9,704 nt of DNA from Anaerohalosphaeraceae bacterium (GTDB lineage Bacteria; Planctomycetota; Phycisphaerae; Sedimentisphaerales; Anaerohalosphaeraceae). Shown here in pieces: positions 1-7,060 of this stretch. The notes beneath the pieces are model-generated. The model was given only the letters and a program-made list of their open reading frames with translations. It was not told where the DNA came from and did not search any database. The position numbers and the translations under genes were made by a program. The stretch's first letter is position 1, and each line of letters begins with the position of its first letter. The DNA lies in assembly GCA_030671565.1 (NCBI GenBank), contig DAOVIC010000057.1:1-9704 (forward strand). The letters are read 5' to 3'.

Positions 1-616
1 GGGTTACCTGGTCGGGGTCGAGGATGGCATTGAGGGAGTTTTCTTTGTCGAAAGATCCTGTGATCTTGATGAGTTTGTCATAGGCATCCGGTGTTGTAAG
101 CAGTGCCATTGAACCGGCTTGTTTTACCAGCAATGTTTTTGACTGGCCCTGCATGCTGCTGCTTGTGATCTTCGAGACTCCGCTTGGGTCGGCTTCTGCG
201 CAGTTTGGGTTTTCTTCGATGAACTTTTTGTAATCTGTTACCGGTATCAAAGCTCCAAAGAATATGCTTTCCTTTGCAGATCGCGGAGTATCCTGTTCGC
301 CGACGACGGCTGCGAAAACCGCGAAGCTTCCGGCGGTGGTATCGACATTGGCAAGGGTTACATCGCCTAAAGCCATTCCCAGCATCGGACGGGCCATCAT
401 TGATACGCCCATTGGCATCGGCGATGCACCGGCCAGGTACTGGTCGAGAGATGCCATAGACTGATCAAAATTGTTGACTCGTATACAGAAGAGCGAGTCT
501 GCGGGTATTATATCCATGGGGTCATTTTCTGCGGCGTTTGCATGTGAGACGAGAAATGCGGATGCCAGTACGGTTAAAAGGAGGACCTGCTTTGCTGCAA
601 GTGACAAATTCTTCAT
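1..616 (-). CDS. Secreted protein of unknown function, N-terminal part (runs off the left edge)
   Basis: About 205 codons are visible, read leftward from an ATG at 616-614; the C-terminus lies outside the window. GGAGA seven bases upstream supports this start. The N-terminus is a classic Sec signal peptide: two lysines near the start, a hydrophobic core at residues 11-23, and a likely signal peptidase I site after residue 28 (ANA before AE). The mature part begins with an acidic stretch and then PADSLFCIRVNNFDQS (about residues 37-52). That opening recalls the 'PADT/PADS' start of DUF3352-like exported proteins, which are frequent in planctomycetes, but the family call is from memory and tentative. 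No catalytic motif, membrane anchor or repeat is visible in the part present. The gene is divergent from cobO, so it is unlikely to share its job. That the gene is real is well supported by the signal peptide, the ribosome binding site and an uninterrupted frame; its function is unknown. Confidence 0.8.
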   Translation of the reverse strand, partial: MKNLSLAAKQVLLLTVLASAFLVSHANAAENDPMDIIPADSLFCIRVNNFDQSMASLDQYLAGASPMPMGVSMMARPMLGMALGDVTLANVDTTAGSFAVFAAVVGEQDTPRSAKESIFFGALIPVTDYKKFIEENPNCAEADPSGVSKITSSSMQGQSKTLLVKQAGSMALLTTPDAYDKLIKITGSFDKENSLNAILDPDQVT

Positions 617-712
617 CTTATTTCTCCGAAAAATATGAGGTAATATTGCTTCGGGCAATTCGCCCACATATTAATAAGACTTTTATTTTATGGGTATGTT
701 ACAGGAAAAACG

Positions 713-733
713 AGAAAAAAACCGATTTTTTCT
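713..733. repeat. A/T-rich inverted repeat between divergent genes
   Basis: AGAAAAAA (713-720) and TTTTTTCT (726-733) are exact reverse complements around the loop ACCGA. It lies in the 246-base divergent region between the secreted-protein gene and cobO. It could be a weak hairpin transcribed from either side, a DNA-bending A-tract pair, or chance in AT-rich DNA. I see no convincing sigma-70 promoter for either gene in the rest of this intergenic region. Confidence 0.35.
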
Positions 734-862
734 GATTAGAACCGGATAAGATACAAACAACCCTTGTTTTTTGCCTATATGCCTGTGTTAGAGCAATTCC
801 ACGAAAAAAACTTTTGTGGTTTTGTTCTTTCCGAGTCCGGGCGTTGGGTTTAAGATGGTGGC

Positions 863-1402
863 ATGCTTAAAAAGGGACTTGTTGAAATTTATACTGGTAA
901 TGGTAAGGGCAAGACGACGGCAGGGTTTGGGCTTGCGCTTCGGGCGGCTGGACATGGGAACCGTGTGCTTATTTATCAGTTCCTTAAGCCGGATAATCTT
1001 GATCTTGGCGAACGCAAATCCGTCGTGCGGATCGAGGAGATCACTGTTAAGATGCTTGACGAGCCGTGGGATATGGCCACGTCGCCAAAGGACGCAGAGG
1101 CGGTTAAGCGTATGCGGCAAAAGGTGCGCCAGGTGCTTGCGAAGATAACCGCTTATGCACAGGACCGGGTATACGATGTGATAATACTCGACGAGATCGT
1201 GTTTTGTGTTAAGAACGATCTTGCGTCGGTGGATGAGATCGGCAAGCTTATTGAAAGAAAAGATAAACATGTTGAGCTGGTGATGACTGGCAGAGGAGCG
1301 AGTAAAAAACTGATAGCTCTTGCCGATCTTGTTACAGAGATGAAATTGGTAAAGCATCCGTACGATAAGGGAGTAAGTGCGCGGGAGGGGATCGAGTATT
1401 GA
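863..1402 (+). CDS. cobO: Cob(I)yrinic acid a,c-diamide adenosyltransferase (CobA/CobO/BtuR family)
   Basis: The 179-residue product should transfer the 5'-deoxyadenosyl group from ATP to the cobalt of a reduced corrinoid, giving the adenosylcobalamin form in the cytoplasm. The sequence shows the family's P-loop GNGKGKTT at residues 12-19, a Walker B-like strand ending in ILDEI, and the C-terminal signature MTGRGASKKL...ADLVTEM...KHPYDKGV...GIEY. Length matches the CobA/BtuR family, so the gene is complete. The start at 863 is the only one possible near the N-terminus, because an in-frame TAA lies at 851-853. The Shine-Dalgarno is poor (GGTGG directly upstream), so translation may be weak. 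No cobalamin riboswitch (no GCCACTG-type B12 box) is visible in the 246 bases before the gene, and no other cobalamin gene is in view. It lies 40 bases before ispD in the same direction and is probably co-transcribed with it. The gene is also called cobA or btuR. Confidence 0.93.
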   Translation: MLKKGLVEIYTGNGKGKTTAGFGLALRAAGHGNRVLIYQFLKPDNLDLGERKSVVRIEEITVKMLDEPWDMATSPKDAEAVKRMRQKVRQVLAKITAYAQDRVYDVIILDEIVFCVKNDLASVDEIGKLIERKDKHVELVMTGRGASKKLIALADLVTEMKLVKHPYDKGVSAREGIEY

Positions 1403-1442
1403 GCCAGCTTTGGGGGCGTTTACAGGAAATGAGGTTTTTGTT

Positions 1443-2180
1443 GTGAAAAATGTTTGTGTTATTATTTGTGCAGCCGGGTCGGGGGTTCGGTTTGGCGGTA
1501 AGACTAAGAAGCCTTTTGTTGAGGTTGGAGGGCGGGCCTGTTTTTTGCGCAGTGTTGATTTTTTTGCCAATCGCGACGAGGTCAAGCAAATACTTGTCGT
1601 GATAAATCCCGATGATGAAGAAATCATACAGATCAAATATGAAGCGACGCTTAATTTTATGGGGGCAAAGCTTTGTCTTGGCGGCAGTGAGCGGTTTGAG
1701 ACTGTAAGCAAGGCGCTTGAGCTTGTCGCAGATGATATCGAACTTGTCGCGGTACATGATGCGGTGAGGTGCTGCTTGACGGATAAGTGGATCGACGGGG
1801 TTTTTGCAGAGGCGGATAAGTCGGCGGCAGCGATGCTTGCCTGTCCGATCGTTGGGACGGTAAAACGTGTGGAAAATGATCAGATCGTTGAGACGGTTGA
1901 CAGGAGCGGGCTTTATGAGGCGCAGACTCCGCAGGTATTCGAGAAAGAGCTGCTTGTAAGGGCCTATAAAAACCTTGATAATCTTGATAAAAGTACGATC
2001 AGCGATGATTCGCAGCTTGTTGAGGCGATCGGGGAGAAGGTTTCTATCGTTGAGACGGATCATTCAAATATCAAGATCACGCGGAAAGCTGATGTTGCGA
2101 TCGCCGAGGCAATTATCAAATCACGGCCAAAACCCAAACCAGACGGTCCGGTCGGGCCCTATGCGGAGGCGGTGTGGTGA
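1443..2180 (+). CDS. ispD: 2-C-methyl-D-erythritol 4-phosphate cytidylyltransferase (IspD)
   Basis: IspD joins CTP and MEP to make CDP-methylerythritol, the third step of the MEP isoprenoid pathway. Visible family motifs are the nucleotide-binding loop CAAGSGVRFGGKTKKPF (residues 9-25, with R16 and K23 as the expected CTP-contacting residues), GSERFETV (81-88), VHDAVR (104-109), GTVKRV (138-143), DRSGLYEAQTPQVF (153-166) and SNIKIT (208-213, with the conserved lysine). I chose the GTG at 1443 because GAGG lies eight bases upstream and this places the first beta strand where the family has it; an ATG at 1377 would overlap cobO and add 22 residues unlike the family. The protein is then 245 residues, slightly long for IspD. 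The excess is a C-terminal tail of about 18 residues rich in proline and lysine, ending PYAEAVW. No ispF follows, although ispD and ispF are often adjacent or fused elsewhere. Confidence 0.93.
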   Translation: MKNVCVIICAAGSGVRFGGKTKKPFVEVGGRACFLRSVDFFANRDEVKQILVVINPDDEEIIQIKYEATLNFMGAKLCLGGSERFETVSKALELVADDIELVAVHDAVRCCLTDKWIDGVFAEADKSAAAMLACPIVGTVKRVENDQIVETVDRSGLYEAQTPQVFEKELLVRAYKNLDNLDKSTISDDSQLVEAIGEKVSIVETDHSNIKITRKADVAIAEAIIKSRPKPKPDGPVGPYAEAVW

Positions 2181-2308
2181 AAAACAGGGAATGGGCAAAA
2201 GGTAAAAGACAGAAAGCAGAAGCTGCGGTTTCGGCCTTTGGGTGAGATATCTCTATAGCTGAATTTTGTTGGTTTAGAGGGGTTTTTGGTTATGGATTTT
2301 TATTGGTC

Positions 2309-2336
2309 TTGACATGTGGTTATAAGATGTTATTTT
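2309..2336 (+). promoter_or_regulatory. Sigma-70 type promoter for the lipoprotein gene
   Basis: A perfect -35 TTGACA (2309-2314), a 16-base spacer and TATTTT (2331-2336, four of six matches to the -10 consensus). Transcription would start near 2343, leaving a leader of about 50 bases before the ATG at 2396. The rest of the 215-base gap after ispD holds no clear terminator hairpin, so read-through from cobO-ispD is also possible. Confidence 0.55.
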
Positions 2337-2395
2337 TAACGCTGATTTGTGTGTAATATTGATGGATGTTCCGGGTTCATATAAAGGAGTTTATT

Positions 2396-3226
2396 ATGAG
2401 TAGAAAGCTTTTTATTGTTGGTTTTTTGGTATCGGTGGTTTTGATTTCCGGTTGTGTCGAGGAAGTTGCCAAAGATGACCCGCGTTTTCGTGCCGATCCA
2501 GAACTTTCGACCGCGGCGATGATCGAAGGGTTCGGTGTTCCGGATGCGGGTGAAGTCGATCTTGTCGAAGAGATGGCCGGGTATCGGGCAGCTTATAGAA
2601 CAGGCCTGGAGAAACTTGTCGAATATTATAAGGGGTCCGGGGATGCAGTTAAGCTTAATTGGGCAACGCGTGAGCTTGCTTCGCTGAACGCCGGAGCCCA
2701 GTATCGTTATATCATGCCGGCGGCGTCGATCGATGCGAACCTTCAGGCAGTTGATACTATCGAAGCGGCGGATGCTCTTTACGATGAGGCAGAAAAGATC
2801 AATAAAAGTTCCGGTGCGATCATTAAAGACGAAGGGAAACTTCGGGCTGCTTTGCGGAAGTATAACCTCTTGATCGCAAGTTATCCGAACAGCGACAAGA
2901 TCGACAACTGTGCTTACAAGGCGGCAAAGATCTACGAGCATTTCAAGGACTACGAGATAGCGGCGATATATTATCAGCGTGCATTCCAGTGGGATGCCAA
3001 TACTCCTTATCCGGCGCGGTTTAAGGCGGCTTATACTCTTGACCGTCGTTTGCAGATGCGGAAAGAGGCACTGGTACTTTATCAGCTGGCGTATAACAAT
3101 CCTAACGAGCAGAAGTTCGAGGGTAATATGGAGTTCGCGAAGATGCGGATACTTGAGATGACGAAAAGCGATGTTAAGGTAGATCGCGATAAGCCTGTTA
3201 TGCCGGGTACTGAAATTGATGAATAA
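2396..3226 (+). CDS. TPR-like outer-envelope lipoprotein, function unknown
   Basis: A 276-residue predicted lipoprotein. The N-terminus has a short basic start (MSRK), a hydrophobic core and the lipobox LISGC, so cleavage before Cys20 and lipidation are expected. The start at 2396 is chosen over an in-frame ATG at 2366 because AAAGGAG (2383-2389) is well placed and because it gives a normal lipoprotein signal. Residues 25-145 are mostly helical in character with no motif I recognise. Residues 147-236 look like two to three tetratricopeptide-like helical pairs: LRAALRKYNLLIASYPNS, then KAAKIYEHFKDYEIAAIYYQRAF, then KEALVLYQLAYNNP. The pattern recalls BamD/YfiO-type or YbgF-type envelope proteins, but the length and the first half do not let me name it. 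A role as a protein-protein scaffold in the envelope is inference. The gene has its own promoter and terminator, so it behaves as a single transcription unit. Confidence 0.85.
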   Translation: MSRKLFIVGFLVSVVLISGCVEEVAKDDPRFRADPELSTAAMIEGFGVPDAGEVDLVEEMAGYRAAYRTGLEKLVEYYKGSGDAVKLNWATRELASLNAGAQYRYIMPAASIDANLQAVDTIEAADALYDEAEKINKSSGAIIKDEGKLRAALRKYNLLIASYPNSDKIDNCAYKAAKIYEHFKDYEIAAIYYQRAFQWDANTPYPARFKAAYTLDRRLQMRKEALVLYQLAYNNPNEQKFEGNMEFAKMRILEMTKSDVKVDRDKPVMPGTEIDE

Positions 3227-3275
3227 TTCTTCGGGCGAGAGAGCCCTTAGGTGAGATGATACAAAAGATTTGGGT

Positions 3276-3314
3276 ACGGGCCTTTTCGCTGTTTGCGAGG
3301 GGCCCGTTTTTTTT
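3276..3314 (+). terminator. Rho-independent terminator after the lipoprotein gene
   Basis: ACGGGCC (3276-3282) pairs exactly with GGCCCGT (3301-3307), with an inner TCGC/GCGA stem (3286-3289 with 3295-3298), followed by eight T (3307-3314). It lies 50 bases after the lipoprotein stop and 60 bases before tilS. It argues against any tilS start upstream of about 3315. Confidence 0.88.
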
Positions 3315-3373
3315 CGTTGATTGGCGATGTGCTTCGTGATTTCGCTTCGGTCAACTTGGGTCATAGGGGTTCG

Positions 3374-4810
3374 ATGATTGATGGTTTTGAACAATCTGTT
3401 CTTGAGTTTATCCGATCGGCGGGACTTATTGCGGACGGGAGTAAAGTTCTGGTTGCGGTTTCCGGCGGGGCTGATTCTGTTGCGCTTTTGCGGGTGTTGT
3501 GCCGTTTGCGGGATGAGGGTGCTTTGGAATGTGAGATCGGGGCCGGGCATGTAAATCATGGATTGCGCGGGGCAATTTCGGATGGGGATGAGGGGTTTGT
3601 TGTCGATGCTGCGAAGGAATTGGGGGTTGAGGTTTTTTGTCGGCGGGTCGACGTTGCCGGCTATGGGCGGGAGAATGGGCTTTCTGTTGAGACGGCTGGT
3701 CGGGTGCTGCGGATGGGAGCGCTTTTGGAGATCGCCGAGAGTGAGGGGTTTGGGTGTATTGCGACGGCGCATCATATGGATGATAATGCTGAGACTTTGG
3801 TGCATCGGCTTGGTCGCGGGTGCGGGTTTCGCGGGCTTGGTGGTATCTGGCCGAAGCGGGTTTTGAGGTCTGGGGGATTTTCGGGGAGGTTTGTTCGGCC
3901 TTTGCTTTGTGTTAGTAAGGCGGAGATTTTGCGGTACTGCAGCAAGCATTGTATTGCGTGGCGGGACGATCATACTAATGCGGAGCTTGTTTTTACTCGG
4001 AATCGAATCCGGCATCTGGTTTTGCCTGCGATCGATGATTCGGGGGAGCTTTGCGAGAAGCTGTGGGAGTTGTCGCAAAGTGCGCAGCGGCTGGAGAAAG
4101 TTGTCGGGGGCAAGGCGGATGAGTTTTTTTCGGAGTTTGTAACAGAGGCGGCCGACAGGGTTGTGGTCGACAAGGGTGCCCTTGCCGGGCTTGGGGCGAT
4201 CGTTCGATTTGAGGTTGTTCGGCGGATCATCGGATTGGTCGGCTGTGGGGAGAGGGATGTTACTGAGGGGCATTACCGGCAGATCGGGAGGATATGCGAA
4301 GAAAAAAATGGCGGGATGTCTTTGCCGGGCGGATGTGAGGTTAGCGTTGGCAGGGAGACGGTAGTTTTTGAGAAGAAAAGGTTTACGGAACCTTTAGTTT
4401 TAGAGGAAGTTGGGTTGGTTGCCGGCGGCGCGGTTTGTTTTGGGGGATGGGTGTTTGAGGTTGAGGAGATCGATGGTTCGGGTTTCGATCTGGCGGGGTT
4501 TGTGGAAAGTAAAGATCGTTTTGTTGAATGCTTTGATGCGGATCGGGTGGCTGGGGAGCTTGTGGTCAGGCGACGTAAGGAGGGAGATCGGTTTTGGCCT
4601 TTGGGGCAAGCTGGGGAGAAGAAGGTTGGAAAGTTTTTGACGGCTGGTCGGGTCGATGGGGAGGTGAAACGGGAGGTTGTTATTGTTGCTGACGGGGAGA
4701 AGATTTTGTGGGTCGCTCCGGTTCGGGGTTGTGAGGCTGTTAAGGTTACGGGGGAGACGAAGCGGATTTTGCGGGTCAGTATGCGGCGAGATGACCGCTT
4801 TTTTTCTTAA
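3374..4810 (+). CDS. tilS: tRNA(Ile)-lysidine synthase (TilS)
   Basis: TilS attaches lysine to the wobble cytidine of the CAU-anticodon tRNA(Ile), using ATP, so that the tRNA reads AUA instead of AUG; the function is essential in most bacteria. The 478-residue product has the PP-loop ATPase motif SGGADS (residues 30-35), NHGLRG (61-66), and TAHHMDDNAET...GRGCGFRGLGGI (131-158) typical of the N-terminal domain. The C-terminal domain is recognisable from VVRRRKEGDRFWPLG and the ILWVAPVRG strand. The ATG at 3374 is preferred: AGGGG lies just upstream and residues begin directly with the family's N-terminal helix. A longer frame starting at a TTG at 3293 would lie inside the terminator. The coding strand is extremely G-rich (26 G against 9 C in 3601-3660). 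I see no clear promoter in the 59 bases after the terminator, so expression may rely on read-through or a weak promoter. Confidence 0.95.
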   Translation: MIDGFEQSVLEFIRSAGLIADGSKVLVAVSGGADSVALLRVLCRLRDEGALECEIGAGHVNHGLRGAISDGDEGFVVDAAKELGVEVFCRRVDVAGYGRENGLSVETAGRVLRMGALLEIAESEGFGCIATAHHMDDNAETLVHRLGRGCGFRGLGGIWPKRVLRSGGFSGRFVRPLLCVSKAEILRYCSKHCIAWRDDHTNAELVFTRNRIRHLVLPAIDDSGELCEKLWELSQSAQRLEKVVGGKADEFFSEFVTEAADRVVVDKGALAGLGAIVRFEVVRRIIGLVGCGERDVTEGHYRQIGRICEEKNGGMSLPGGCEVSVGRETVVFEKKRFTEPLVLEEVGLVAGGAVCFGGWVFEVEEIDGSGFDLAGFVESKDRFVECFDADRVAGELVVRRRKEGDRFWPLGQAGEKKVGKFLTAGRVDGEVKREVVIVADGEKILWVAPVRGCEAVKVTGETKRILRVSMRRDDRFFS

Positions 4811-4865
4811 GTCTTTTTGGGATATGGGGTTAGGCGGCACCACTTGTGTTTGTTGGGAAAAGTTC

Positions 4866-4894
4866 TTGACAGTGGGGCATGTCGTGCCTAGATT
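4866..4894 (+). promoter_or_regulatory. Strong sigma-70 type promoter for gapA, with a dyad in the spacer
   Basis: TTGACA (4866-4871), a 17-base spacer and TAGATT (4889-4894, four of six). Transcription would start near 4901, giving a leader of about 75 bases. The spacer contains the near-perfect dyad GGCATGTCGTGCC (4876-4888; outer GGCA/TGCC exact), which a dimeric regulator could bind to block RNA polymerase. The regulator is unknown. A strong ribosome binding site, AAGGAG (4962-4967), lies eight bases before the gapA ATG. Confidence 0.7.
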
Positions 4895-4963
4895 ATGGGC
4901 TTTGTTTGTACTGGCGCGGATGATGCTGCGCATGCAACGTATATTAACATTTTATTAAGATAA

Positions 4964-5989
<1,026 letters not shown>

Positions 5990-6009
5990 TTTAAGATAGC
6001 TGAAATATC

Positions 6010-6043
6010 AAAGGCGAACCAGTTGGCTGGTTCGCCTTTTTTT
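6010..6043 (+). terminator. Strong rho-independent terminator after gapA
   Basis: AAGGCGAACCAG (6011-6022) and CTGGTTCGCCTT (6027-6038) pair perfectly around the loop TTGG, one more A-T pair is possible at 6010/6039, and a run of seven T (6037-6043) follows. On the minus strand the same hairpin is followed only by TTT, so it would end the convergent methyltransferase transcript weakly at best. Confidence 0.95.
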
Positions 6044-6067
6044 GTGTTTTAACAAAAGCCGTTTAAA

Positions 6068-6826
6068 TCAAGTTTTTTTGCAATAAAAAAGCGGTTGCTG
6101 TGCAGCTTCGCCAATGGCGCATTTAGCGATGTCCTGTTGAGACATAAATGAGGTCGGCGGGAAACTTTGCAGGTCAAATCCGACTGCTTCAAGTCTTTCG
6201 GCGACGTCCGGGCCGTATTGCCGAACATGATCACTTTGTCCGAATAGTTTTTCGCGTTCTTTTGGGTCTGTTACCGTCGGGTCCTCGAACGTTTTATCCG
6301 TGGTAACAGGAACGCAGATCAATGCCCAACCGCCCGGTTTTAGAATTCTGTAAAACTCGCTCATTGCCTTTTTATCATCTGGTACATGTTCAAGTACATG
6401 TGAACAATAAATAATATCAAACTCGGCTTGTGCGTAAGGGATGTTGGTGATGTCCACTTTCTCCATGGCATTCGGGTTTAATAAATCAACGGAAAGATAG
6501 TCAATTCCTTCGATATTTCTGAATAATTTTTCCATCGCTCCTTCAGGGGCTACGTGCATCATCTTTTTAGGCTGGCCATCCGTGAGATTTGTTTTTTGTT
6601 TTAATAATAACCATATTGCACGGTGCCTTTCGAGCATGTCGCAGACGGGACACCTGGCATCGGGACGATTATTCAGGCCGAATGGGTAAAACTTTCTTAC
6701 ATGACTGTTGCAGACCGGGCAATATCTATTAAGCCCAAAGTGCCATGCTTTTCTTATATATTTGCCTACTGATCCCAAGATAGCCTTCCTGTTCGCCGGT
6801 TGCTTTAGTGTATAACAACTGCACAT
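6068..6826 (-). CDS. Class I SAM-dependent methyltransferase with N-terminal CxxC pair
   Basis: A 252-residue predicted methyltransferase (Methyltransf_11 type). The N-terminal part has two CPVC knuckles (Cys36/39 and Cys59/62) that look like a zinc site, followed by ERHR. The SAM-binding fold follows: MHVAPEGAMEKL (90-101) in place of a standard GxGxG loop, YLSVDL (110-115), DITNIP (125-130), FDIIYCSHVLEHVPDD (136-151) and ILKPGGWALICVPV (161-174). A conserved tail, REKLFGQSDHVRQYG, is also present. This arrangement is a known family of uncharacterised methyltransferases, sometimes found near cell-surface polysaccharide genes; the substrate cannot be told from sequence. The start at 6826 is chosen because it gives a compact protein; upstream in-frame codons are low-complexity and cross the pgk promoter. 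No clear Shine-Dalgarno is seen. The gene is convergent with gapA and divergent from pgk. It is partly AT-rich (17 of 60 G+C in 6361-6420) and uses several TTA leucine codons, which pgk and gapA avoid, suggesting later acquisition. Confidence 0.88.
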   Translation of the reverse strand: MCSCYTLKQPANRKAILGSVGKYIRKAWHFGLNRYCPVCNSHVRKFYPFGLNNRPDARCPVCDMLERHRAIWLLLKQKTNLTDGQPKKMMHVAPEGAMEKLFRNIEGIDYLSVDLLNPNAMEKVDITNIPYAQAEFDIIYCSHVLEHVPDDKKAMSEFYRILKPGGWALICVPVTTDKTFEDPTVTDPKEREKLFGQSDHVRQYGPDVAERLEAVGFDLQSFPPTSFMSQQDIAKCAIGEAAQQPLFYCKKT

Positions 6827-6839
6827 AAATTTCTTTTTA

Positions 6840-6868
6840 AAATTAGTATAATAGTAAGACGTTGTCAA
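6840..6868 (-). promoter_or_regulatory. Possible promoter for the methyltransferase gene
   Basis: Reading leftward there is a perfect TTGACA (6868-6863), and 17 bases on, TAATTT (6845-6840), a poor -10. A better TATACT (6850-6845) is too close at a 12-base spacing. If the first pairing is right, transcription starts about seven bases before the ATG, giving a nearly leaderless mRNA, which would fit the missing Shine-Dalgarno. Confidence 0.35.
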
Positions 6869-6949
6869 GTTTATTACTGGCGATACGTTGTGATATCCCG
6901 CTGAAATTGGGTTCTGCCGCGAGTTACCATTTGGGTTGGTAGAAAGAAT

Positions 6950-6977
6950 TTGACTTTTTTGGGTTTTTGGGTACAAT
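6950..6977 (+). promoter_or_regulatory. Sigma-70 type promoter for pgk
   Basis: TTGACT (6950-6955, five of six) and TACAAT (6972-6977, five of six) with a 16-base spacer made of T and G. Transcription would start near 6984, giving a leader of about 77 bases. A small GGG-TTTT-CCC hairpin (about 7002-7011) lies in that leader. The promoter shows that pgk is expressed independently of gapA. Confidence 0.75.
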
Positions 6978-7060
6978 TCTTGCGATATAGGGTTTGCTGG
7001 GGGGTTTTCCCGGCTTTTGAAAATACACATTGTTATTATTATCAGGAAGGCTTATCAGAG

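Noticed and set aside
264..735. Three short + strand frames at the left edge
   Set aside because: Two are antisense to the secreted-protein gene, which has a signal peptide and ribosome binding site. The third (538-735) spans that gene's start and the intergenic region and has no motif.
799..819. Hairpin CCAC(G)AAAA / TTTTGTGG before cobO
   Set aside because: The stem needs a bulged G, is AT-rich, and the following T tract is interrupted. It is not convincing as a terminator or attenuator.
617..862. Possible cobalamin riboswitch before cobO
   Set aside because: No B12-box-like GCCACTG sequence or multi-stem core is visible, and the region is AT-rich and mostly unstructured by eye.
1377..1442. 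Longer ispD start at the ATG at 1377
   Set aside because: It overlaps cobO and adds 22 residues before the conserved first strand; the GTG at 1443 has a well-placed GAGG.
788..1711. A 307-codon minus-strand frame over cobO and ispD
   Set aside because: It is antisense to two recognised enzymes, low in recognisable structure, with no ribosome binding site seen.
2244..2253. Palindrome GAGATATCTC between ispD and the lipoprotein gene
   Set aside because: A single 10-base palindrome, outside the promoter and without a T tract; likely chance.
2235..3257. Similar strings CCTTTGGGTGAGAT (2235-2248) and CCTTAGGTGAGAT (3245-3257) flanking the lipoprotein gene
   Set aside because: They look like a direct repeat around a mobile unit, but the match is short, contains a mismatch and an indel, and no mobile-element gene is present.
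2336..4273. A 645-codon open frame on the minus strand
   Set aside because: It lies antisense to the lipoprotein gene and tilS, both clearly real, and crosses the terminator at 3276-3314. The translation is a Pro/Arg/Asn/Ile-rich sequence without family motifs. The openness is explained by the scarcity of TTA, CTA and TCA codons in the sense genes.
6827..7030. Longer methyltransferase frame starting at 7030
   Set aside because: It would extend through the pgk promoter and leader, with a low-complexity Asn/Pro/Ser-rich translation unlike a methyltransferase N-terminus.
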